DNA from: Gemmatimonadota bacterium
Lineage (GTDB): Bacteria > Gemmatimonadota > Gemmatimonadetes > Longimicrobiales > Gaopeijiaceae
NCBI GenBank assembly: GCA_015664885.1
Contig: DQPL01000064.1
Span: 1-64,000, forward strand
Direction: 5' to 3'
DNA: 64,000 bases
Part shown: piece by piece, positions 56,873 to 64,000 of the stretch
How the letters are laid out: each line of letters opens with the position of its first letter
Numbering within the stretch: the first letter of the stretch is position 1
Made by a program: the position numbers and the translations under genes
Notes under the pieces: model-generated
Databases searched by the model: none
The model's input: the letters and a program-made list of their open reading frames with translations, nothing else
Told to the model about the DNA's origin: nothing

Positions 56873-58978
56873 ATGACGACGCCTCGCGCATCCCTGCTTA
56901 CGCTGCTGCTCACCCTGACCGCCACTCCCCTCGCAGGGCAGCAAACGGAGGACGCGCCTGCTGGCCCAACCCTCGAAGACCTCTTCACGGTCTCGAGTCT
57001 TGGAAGCATCCAGGTATCACCGGATGGTCAGGCCGTGCTGTACACGGTGAACACAGCCGATCTCGAAGGCAACGAAACCGACACGGACATCTGGATGCTC
57101 ACGCGCGACGCATCCGGATGGGCGGAGCCCCTGCAGCTCACCCAGAGCGACAAGAACGACACTAGCCCCCGGTGGCGCCCAGACCACACCGCGTTCGCCT
57201 TCCTTGCTGCGAGGCAGGGCGACGGAGGGAGGCAGCAGGGCGAAGCGGGGAGGGGACAGGGCGCAGGCAGAGGCCCACAGCAGAAGCTCTATCTCATGGA
57301 CACTCGAGGTGGCGAGGCTCAGGAACTGTTCTCGCACGAAACCTCGATCTCCTCCTTCCAATGGTCCCCCGATGGGGCCTTCATCACGTTCCGGGCGACC
57401 GAACCCGAGCCGCAAGACGAGAAGGACCTCGCGGAGCTCGGGAGAGACATCAACGTCGAGGACGACCCCGGCCGCCCCAACCATCTCTGGCTATTGGACG
57501 TGGCAGCCGGCGAGGCTCGCAGAATCACTGGGGGTGATGGCTTCACGGTCGGACCGTTCGACTGGAGTCCAGACGGTACCCACATCGCCTTTTCAGCAAC
57601 ACCGACTGGCCGGCCCATGGACTCGTGGAAAAGCGACGTCTATGTGATCGAGGCGCACGACTCGACCGCTACACCGAGCAAGCTGACCGACAACCCCGGC
57701 CCCGACGCGAATCCACAGTGGTCCGTCGACGGACAACACCTGTACTTCTCGGGGCAGCTCACCGACCGGTACCAAGTGGCGATGACGAGGCTGTTTCGCA
57801 TGTCCGCGTCGGGGGGTGACCGCCGGGAAGTGTCGCCGAGGGCCGACATGCAGGCAGGCGGCTTCACGCTTTCCGCGGACGGTCGGGGCGCATACTTCAG
57901 CGCGACCACAGGAACCACACGCGGCGTGTTCTACATGTCGCTCGACGATCGCCAGCCGGTCCGGCTCACGCCCGACCACGGTGTGTACGGATCGTCGAAC
58001 GTTTCGAGCGACGGCAGCCTGATCGTCTACACTTATGAGAGTCCAACACAAAGCGTCGAGTTACACGCAACTCCGATTTCGCAGCGCCCCACGGCAGAGT
58101 CCGTGGTGGCAGGCGTCGCGCTGACGTCGCACAACGCACACACCGCCGCGTGGGCGCTCGGCGAGACGGAAGTGCTGCGCTGGAAGGGCGCGGACGGACG
58201 GGACGTGGAAGGCGTGGTCGTCTATCCACATGATTGGACACCCAACGACGGGCCCCGGGCCACGGTGGTCAAGATCCACGGAGGGCCGTCGGGCGTGTTC
58301 GTGCAGAACTTCCAGGCCTCTTCATCCAGTTCAGACGCTCAGCGCTACGCGGCGGACGGGTACGTGGTCCTCATGCCGAATCCCCGAGGTTCGTCCGGGT
58401 ACGGCGAAGCCGGTCTGCAAGCAGTGGTGGGTGACTGGGGCGGCCTCGACTTTCAGGACATCATGACCGGCGTGGACACCCTGATAGCCCGAGGCGTCTC
58501 CCACCCGGACTCGCTGGGCGTGATGGGGTGGAGCTACGGCGGATTCATGACGGCATGGACGGTGACCCAGACGTCACGGTTCAAGGCGGCCGTGGCCGGC
58601 GCTGCCATCACCGAGAACATCGCCATGTGGGGCACCCAAGACATCCAGCACGTCTTCGAAGCGTACTTCGGCGCCGGGCCCTACGAGCCCGGCATGTGGG
58701 ACGTATATCAGAAATCCAACCCGCTGGCGTTCATCGAGAACGCCACCACGCCGACCATGATCCTGCACGGCGAGAACGATCCACGCGTTCCGCCGAACCA
58801 GGCGCTCATCTTCTACCGTGGCCTCAAAGCCAACGGCGTGGAGACCAAGCTGGTGTGGCTCCCGCGCACCGGTCACGGCCCTCGCGAGCCGGGTCTCCGG
58901 TATGAGACGGCCCGACATCAGAAGGAGTGGATGGACCGGTGGATTCGGATGAAGCTCTCGGTGCCGATCACGGATTGA
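56873..58978 (+). CDS. S9 family (prolyl oligopeptidase-type) peptidase
   Basis: TolB-like propeller, GVMGWSYGGFMTAW, HGENDPRVPPNQA, RTGHGP. Confidence 0.92.
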   Translation: MTTPRASLLTLLLTLTATPLAGQQTEDAPAGPTLEDLFTVSSLGSIQVSPDGQAVLYTVNTADLEGNETDTDIWMLTRDASGWAEPLQLTQSDKNDTSPRWRPDHTAFAFLAARQGDGGRQQGEAGRGQGAGRGPQQKLYLMDTRGGEAQELFSHETSISSFQWSPDGAFITFRATEPEPQDEKDLAELGRDINVEDDPGRPNHLWLLDVAAGEARRITGGDGFTVGPFDWSPDGTHIAFSATPTGRPMDSWKSDVYVIEAHDSTATPSKLTDNPGPDANPQWSVDGQHLYFSGQLTDRYQVAMTRLFRMSASGGDRREVSPRADMQAGGFTLSADGRGAYFSATTGTTRGVFYMSLDDRQPVRLTPDHGVYGSSNVSSDGSLIVYTYESPTQSVELHATPISQRPTAESVVAGVALTSHNAHTAAWALGETEVLRWKGADGRDVEGVVVYPHDWTPNDGPRATVVKIHGGPSGVFVQNFQASSSSSDAQRYAADGYVVLMPNPRGSSGYGEAGLQAVVGDWGGLDFQDIMTGVDTLIARGVSHPDSLGVMGWSYGGFMTAWTVTQTSRFKAAVAGAAITENIAMWGTQDIQHVFEAYFGAGPYEPGMWDVYQKSNPLAFIENATTPTMILHGENDPRVPPNQALIFYRGLKANGVETKLVWLPRTGHGPREPGLRYETARHQKEWMDRWIRMKLSVPITD

Positions 58979-59113
58979 GTCGAGAGCTGCCGGGCTGACG
59001 CGGGGGGCCTGGCGCGCGCCAATGGACTAGCCTCTAGCCCGCCGCCAGCCGTTGCCGGCAACCCGGCGCTCCGGTACCGTTTCGTTCCCGTTCCGTCCTC
59101 CAGGACTAGACCG

Positions 59114-61945
59114 ATGACGACTCCACGCGCCGCCCTGCTCACGCTACTCCTGACCCTCGGAGCCGCTCCGGCGGCAGCTCAAGAAAAACGACCTCTGGAC
59201 CACACGGATTTCGACACGTGGAATCGCATCCAGAACGATGTCGTCTCGGCCGACGGCCGTTGGCTCGTATACCGTCTCGTACCCGGAGACGGCGACGCGA
59301 TCATGATCGTTCGCAGCTTGAACGATGAACGCTCCCTCACAATAGACCGCGGCGCGCGGCCGGAGTTCACGAGGGATGCGCGGTATCTGATCGCGCTGGT
59401 CGAGCCGACGGAAGAGGCCGTCGACGCAGCGCGGGAGAAGAAGCGCGGCGACAACGCTCAGCCTCATGACTCACTGGTAGTCATCGACCTTTCCGACCTA
59501 TCCGTCACTCGGATGGCGGACGTGGACTCGTTTCGACTCTCTGAAGACGACGGTAGTTGGGTCGCCTACCTACTCGAGACTGACGAGGACGACGACGAGG
59601 ACGAGGACGAAGATTCCGAGGAGTCGGCAGCAGAGGAGGAGGATGAGGAGGACGCGGAAGCGCCCCGCACCGACGATGGCGCGACACTCGTCGTTCGAAC
59701 TCTGAATTCGGGAATCGAGCGGCGCTTTGAGTCGGCGGTGGAGTACGCGTTTGCCGCTGACGGTTCGGCCCTGTTCTACACGGCCTCAGGCCAGGACGGC
59801 GCCTCGGACGGCGTGTTCCGCGTGGACCAGGGCGGGGCCTCAGTGACCGTGAGCATGGGCGAGGGGCGCTACGTGCAGCTCGCGGTCTCCGATGACGGTG
59901 CGGCAGCCTTCCTTACCGACCGGGACGACCGGGACAACGAAGCACCGGACTTCGCGCTGTACGTCGCAACCGACGGTGAAGCATCGGCGCGCGCGAGCCT
60001 CGGCACGACCGGTCTGCCCAGCGGGTGGGCTCCCAGCGACGAGGGCAGCGTGTCTTTTTCAGAATCCGGCCAGAGGGTGTTCTTCGGCACGACTGATGCG
60101 CCCGAGCCGGAGCCAGAAGACGAGACTCCGGAAGACGAACGAGTCGTGGTCGACATATGGAACTGGAAGGACCCGTACCTACAGCCTATGCAGCTGCTGC
60201 AGCGCTCTCAGGAGGAGGACCGCACCTACCAGGCGGTTCTGGACCTGCAGAGTGGGCGCGTCGTCCAGCTCGCTACCGAGGGCATCCCTTCTGTCTCCGT
60301 GGCCGACCGGGGCGACGGGTCAGTCGCGCTCGGGACCAGCAACCTCGAGTACCGCCAGCTCGTTTCCTGGGATGGACGCTACTCGGACGCCTACGTGATC
60401 GATGTCGAAGATGGCTCGACGCGGCAGGTCGCCGAGATGATACGTGGCCAGGCGCGCCTTTCTCCCGGTGGCAAGTACGTGACGTGGTGGGACGGCTTCG
60501 AGACGGCTTGGTTCGCGGTCGAGGTCGAGAGCGGTCAGAAGACCAACCTCACCGAGAATCTCGGCGTGCCGGTCCACGATATCCTCGACGACCATCCGGA
60601 CGCGTTGCGCTCGTACGGATCCGCGGGTTGGACCGAAGGGGACAGGGCATTCATCGTCTACGATCGCTTTGATGCCTGGGCGCTGGACCCGAGCGGGCGT
60701 GCAGCACCGCGCAACCTGACCGAGGGCGTGGGCCGGCAGTCCGATGTCCGCTTCCGCGTGATCGATCTGGACCCGGACGAGCCTTACGTGCCGACCGACT
60801 CGGACGTGTACCTCACCGCCTTTCACTTGTATACCAAGGCGAGCGGCGTCTACCGGGACCGCTTCGATGGAAACACAGCGCCCGAGAGACTAGTCATGGA
60901 CGACGTGCGCTTCGCGGCCATCCGCAAGGCCGAGTCCGCGGATGTCATCCTCTATGAACGATCGACCTTCGAGGAGTTTCCGGACGTCTGGGTCGCCGAT
61001 GCGGACTTCGCAGGCGCTCGCAAAGTGACCGACGCCAACCCTCAGCAGGACGAATACCTCTGGGGCACCGCCGAGCTCGTGGAGTGGACGTCGACCGACG
61101 GCATACCGCTGCAAGGCATTCTCTACAAGCCCGAGGGCTTCGACGCCTCGCAGGAATACCCGATGATGGTGTACTTCTACGAGCGCAACTCGGACGGGCT
61201 GCACTCCTACACGGTGCCCGCAGCGGGTAGCTCCTCGATCAACCGCAGCTCCTACGTCAGCCGCGGCTATCTGCTCTTCGTGCCGGACATCCCCTACGCG
61301 ATCGGGTATCCGGGGGAGAGCGCCCTCGATGCGGTGGTTCCTGGTGTCCTGGGTCTGATCGCCGAGGGCTTTGTCGATCGCACCAAGATCGGCGTGCAGG
61401 GGCACTCTTGGGGTGGCTACCAGATCGCGTACATGTTGACGCGTACCGACCTGTTCGCCGCCGCCGAGGCGGGGGCTCCCGTGGCCAACATGATCAGTGC
61501 ATATGGCGGTATCCGCTGGGGTACGGGCATGAGCCGCATGTTCCAATACGAGCGCACGCAGAGCCGGATCGGCGGGTCGCTGTGGGAGCAGCCGCTCCGC
61601 TTCATCGAGAACTCTCCGATCTTCACGGCGGACAAAATCAAAACGCCGCTGCTCATGATGCACAACGACCAGGACACGGCCGTACCGTGGGAGCAGGGCA
61701 TCGAGCTCTTCGTGGCGCTCAGGCGGCTCGGCCAGCCGACCTGGATGCTCAACTATAACGGGGAGCCGCACGGGCTGCGAAAGTCGCAGAACCGGAAAGA
61801 CTGGGCGATCCGCATGCAGCAGTTCTTCGACCACTACCTCATGGACGCGCCAGCGCCGGTCTGGATGGAGGAAGGCGTGCCAGCCGTCCTAAAGGGCAAG
61901 GAACTCGGCCTGGGACTCACACAGAAACGCGTAATCTCCGAGTAA
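59114..61945 (+). CDS. S9 family (prolyl oligopeptidase-type) peptidase
   Basis: GVQGHSWGGYQIAYM, HNDQDTAVPWEQG, NGEPHGLRK; signal peptide like its neighbour. Confidence 0.92.
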   Translation: MTTPRAALLTLLLTLGAAPAAAQEKRPLDHTDFDTWNRIQNDVVSADGRWLVYRLVPGDGDAIMIVRSLNDERSLTIDRGARPEFTRDARYLIALVEPTEEAVDAAREKKRGDNAQPHDSLVVIDLSDLSVTRMADVDSFRLSEDDGSWVAYLLETDEDDDEDEDEDSEESAAEEEDEEDAEAPRTDDGATLVVRTLNSGIERRFESAVEYAFAADGSALFYTASGQDGASDGVFRVDQGGASVTVSMGEGRYVQLAVSDDGAAAFLTDRDDRDNEAPDFALYVATDGEASARASLGTTGLPSGWAPSDEGSVSFSESGQRVFFGTTDAPEPEPEDETPEDERVVVDIWNWKDPYLQPMQLLQRSQEEDRTYQAVLDLQSGRVVQLATEGIPSVSVADRGDGSVALGTSNLEYRQLVSWDGRYSDAYVIDVEDGSTRQVAEMIRGQARLSPGGKYVTWWDGFETAWFAVEVESGQKTNLTENLGVPVHDILDDHPDALRSYGSAGWTEGDRAFIVYDRFDAWALDPSGRAAPRNLTEGVGRQSDVRFRVIDLDPDEPYVPTDSDVYLTAFHLYTKASGVYRDRFDGNTAPERLVMDDVRFAAIRKAESADVILYERSTFEEFPDVWVADADFAGARKVTDANPQQDEYLWGTAELVEWTSTDGIPLQGILYKPEGFDASQEYPMMVYFYERNSDGLHSYTVPAAGSSSINRSSYVSRGYLLFVPDIPYAIGYPGESALDAVVPGVLGLIAEGFVDRTKIGVQGHSWGGYQIAYMLTRTDLFAAAEAGAPVANMISAYGGIRWGTGMSRMFQYERTQSRIGGSLWEQPLRFIENSPIFTADKIKTPLLMMHNDQDTAVPWEQGIELFVALRRLGQPTWMLNYNGEPHGLRKSQNRKDWAIRMQQFFDHYLMDAPAPVWMEEGVPAVLKGKELGLGLTQKRVISE

Positions 61946-61980
61946 GACGGAGAGCGGCGCTGAGCACGGGGAGCGGGACC

Positions 61981-63114
61981 ATGTCGACCGATCGCAGGGA
62001 GTTCCTTCGACTCACGGCAGCCACCGCAGGCACACTGGCGCTGGGAATCACCCCCCACGCACTCGCGGCCTCACCCATCCCGCGCCCGGTTCCCCCCGCA
62101 AAGAGGGCGATCAGGATTCTCATCCTCGGAGGCACCGGATTCATCGGGCCCTACCAGGTGCGTTACGCGCTGGAACGAGGCCACACGGTCACGCTCTTCA
62201 ATCGCGGACGCACCAACACACATCTGTTTCCCGGTGTGGAACGCCTCGTGGGGGACCGCAACGGCCAGCTCGCCGCGCTCGCGGGGCGGACCTGGGATGC
62301 CGTAATCGACAACTCCCGCGCCAACCCGGAATGGGTGCGCCTATCGGCCGAATTCTTGAAGGACTCCGTCGACCGATACTTCTACGTCTCCTCGCGCTCG
62401 GCGTACGCCGATACCAGCCGGGTGCCCATGACCGCGGACGCCCCGACGTTCACGTACGAGACGGCCGGTATCAGCCGGGATGCCGAGCCCCTGCCGTACG
62501 GCTTGGCGAAAGCGCTCTCCGAGAGAGTGGCTCAGCGGATCTTCGTGGGACGTGTGAACATCGTGCGGCCCGGGCTCATCATCGGCCCCGACGACGAGTC
62601 CGACCGCTTCACTTACTGGCCCGTGCGCATCCAGCGCGGCGGTGAGGTGCTGGCGCCGGGTGATGGGTCGGATCCCGTGCAGATCATCGATGTGCGCGAC
62701 CTTACCGAGTGGATGATCCGCATGGCCGAGGACGGCACGGCCGGCGTGTTCAACGGCATTGGGCCCGGGACGCCACGGCCGATGGCCGAGCTGCTCTACG
62801 GGATTCGGGGCGTGACTACCGCCGAGACGACCTTCACCTGGGTGAACCTCGAGTTCCTCACCGAGATCGGGGTTCGACCGTACTCCCACATGCCTGTCTG
62901 GCGCCCTCCCACGGAAGGATACGAGGGCTTCGCGCGATTCGACCTCACGCCCGAGATCGAAGCCGGGCTGACATTCCGGCCTCTCGCGGTCACCGCCCGA
63001 GACACACTCGAGTACCATTTCTCCCGATCACCCGAGCGGCAAGCAAACCTGCGGGCCGGCATCTCCGCGGACCGCGAAGCCGAGGTGCTGGCTGCCTGGC
63101 ACGCCCGACGCTAG
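61981..63114 (+). CDS. Tat-exported NAD-dependent epimerase/dehydratase family protein
   Basis: Tat motif DRREFLRLTAATAG; ILILGGTGFIGPYQVRYALERGHTVTLFNRG. Confidence 0.87.
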   Translation: MSTDRREFLRLTAATAGTLALGITPHALAASPIPRPVPPAKRAIRILILGGTGFIGPYQVRYALERGHTVTLFNRGRTNTHLFPGVERLVGDRNGQLAALAGRTWDAVIDNSRANPEWVRLSAEFLKDSVDRYFYVSSRSAYADTSRVPMTADAPTFTYETAGISRDAEPLPYGLAKALSERVAQRIFVGRVNIVRPGLIIGPDDESDRFTYWPVRIQRGGEVLAPGDGSDPVQIIDVRDLTEWMIRMAEDGTAGVFNGIGPGTPRPMAELLYGIRGVTTAETTFTWVNLEFLTEIGVRPYSHMPVWRPPTEGYEGFARFDLTPEIEAGLTFRPLAVTARDTLEYHFSRSPERQANLRAGISADREAEVLAAWHARR

Positions 63115-63131
63115 CGACGAGGCCAAGGAGC

Positions 63132-63419
63132 GTGCTACCGGAGTGGGTGGACTCCGCCGCATTGAGCAGAGTCGTGCGCATCGATCTGGGCCTTGAGGGT
63201 GCGTGGAGCGAGACAGTCTGTTGCGTCTGGGACCCGGAGCACGGCTTCCGCGGTGTCCCGACTGGTTTCGCGGTGCATCACGAGTTGCGTCCCGCACTCG
63301 AGCTCTACATGCCGGAGGGCCGGATCGGCATTCATTGCGCGCTCGAGATCGACGAGACCTTCGCGATCGACATCGAGCGCTTGCGGCAGATCGCGCAGCA
63401 AGTCGAACAAGCGGTTTGA
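63132..63419 (+). CDS. Small hypothetical protein
   Basis: GTG at 63132: MLPEWVDSAALSRVVRIDLGLEGAWSETVCCVWDPEHGFRGVPTGFAVHHELRPALELYMPEGRIGIHCALEIDETFAIDIERL...; codon use and composition look coding. Confidence 0.5.
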   Translation: MLPEWVDSAALSRVVRIDLGLEGAWSETVCCVWDPEHGFRGVPTGFAVHHELRPALELYMPEGRIGIHCALEIDETFAIDIERLRQIAQQVEQAV

Positions 63420-63451
63420 CCAACGGCGGCGCGTAGACTGAGAATCTACGC

Positions 63452-63855
63452 CTATGGGTCCGGCGGCCCGTCCAGGAAAACGGTATCGGCGGCTAGCTCC
63501 TCGAAGCACAAGTTGACCGTGCGCCCTTCGGTACGGGTCCTGTGAACCGTGCCTGCCGTACCGTCACAGCTTGCCAGGGCTCGAGGCGAAGGGTCCGGCC
63601 GTCCGCCAAATCGACGAGAAGGCAGCCCTCGACGACCAAGAAGAGCTCATCCGAGGTTGGATGGTGATGCCAGGGGTAGTCCCCGTCGAAGACAACAAGT
63701 CGCAGGCAGTGCTGGTTCACACGATTGACCACGATGTTGCTGTAACCATCGGCCGCCTCAGTACTCTCGACGACCAGGTCTATTACTCGGAGAGGAGGAT
63801 ATCCCACAGGCTCGTCCCCGTACGACTCGGCAGTGACAGAGGGGTCGTCTACCAT
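63452..63855 (-). pseudogene. Cupin-domain protein with a single-nucleotide frameshift
   Basis: LVVFDGDYPWHHHPTSDELFLVVEGCLLVDLADGRTLRLEPWQAVTV then continues in another frame as AGTVHRTRTEGRTVNLCFEELAADTVFLDGPPDP*. Confidence 0.75.
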
Positions 63856-63856
63856 G

Positions 63857-64000
63857 CTAAAACATCGTGTTGGAGTGAGCCGCCTCTTCCGGAACGATCT
63901 GAAGCACGTCCCAATGCTCCACGATCCACCCATCCGCATCCAACCGAAAAATGTCGATCCCGGCCCAATCACTGTCTTTGTCCGTGGGCCATTCCTGATG
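63857..64000 (-). CDS. SnoaL-like / NTF2-fold protein, C-terminal part (5' end outside window)
   Basis: Frame open to right edge: [47 protein letters not shown], with the typical IVEHWDV.Q.VPE...N.NTMF ending; not in the supplied ORF track. Confidence 0.85.
   Translation of the reverse strand, partial: HQEWPTDKDSDWAGIDIFRLDADGWIVEHWDVLQIVPEEAAHSNTMF

Noticed and set aside
1-64000. CRISPR arrays, tRNA/rRNA genes, transposases, phage genes
   Set aside because: No regularly spaced repeats, cloverleaf-like segments or transposase/integrase motifs noticed by reading; a tRNAscan/Infernal/ISfinder run would be decisive

Overview
GC-rich bacterial chromosome segment, about 64 kb. Gene content and style (dcw cluster without ddl or murB, many S9 peptidases, lipoproteins and beta-propellers) suggest a Gemmatimonadota-like organism, but this is inference only. 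The left and middle parts (about 1-44 kb) are mostly conserved housekeeping genes. They include psd-pssA-purS-purQ-purL-purF-add, fbp, miaB-mtaB, cdd-alr, mazG, asnS, recG and ftsY. A long division/cell-wall cluster on the minus strand follows, in transcription order mraZ-rsmH-ftsL-ftsI(PASTA)-murE-murF-mraY-murD-ftsW-murG-murC-ftsQ-ftsA-ftsZ, then an M23 peptidase and a vWA-like protein. The right part (about 44-64 kb) is accessory. It has an MBL hydrolase, a PQQ-type beta-propeller dehydrogenase with an overlapping cytochrome c, a second YVTN-propeller/dihaem cytochrome pair, amidase, tandem S9 peptidases, an epimerase, and a cupin/SnoaL-like pair. The most notable observations are: (i) a complete promoter/operator for the dcw cluster, a sigma70-type -35/-10 with a palindromic spacer followed by four in-phase 10-bp TGGNN-N5 MraZ-box-like repeats; (ii) a series of gene relics and fusion junctions, namely an internally deleted comEC, a frameshifted nucleobase permease, a truncated xanthine/CO-dehydrogenase-type [2Fe-2S] subunit fused to another gene, a 5'-truncated cyclase, a CsgG-like/lipoprotein junction and a frameshifted cupin; (iii) a nested inverted-repeat element beside a truncated lipoprotein; (iv) two beta-propeller/cytochrome c modules. 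I found no tRNA, rRNA, CRISPR array or intact mobile element by eye. I could not convince myself that a wholly new defence-type or mobile system is present.
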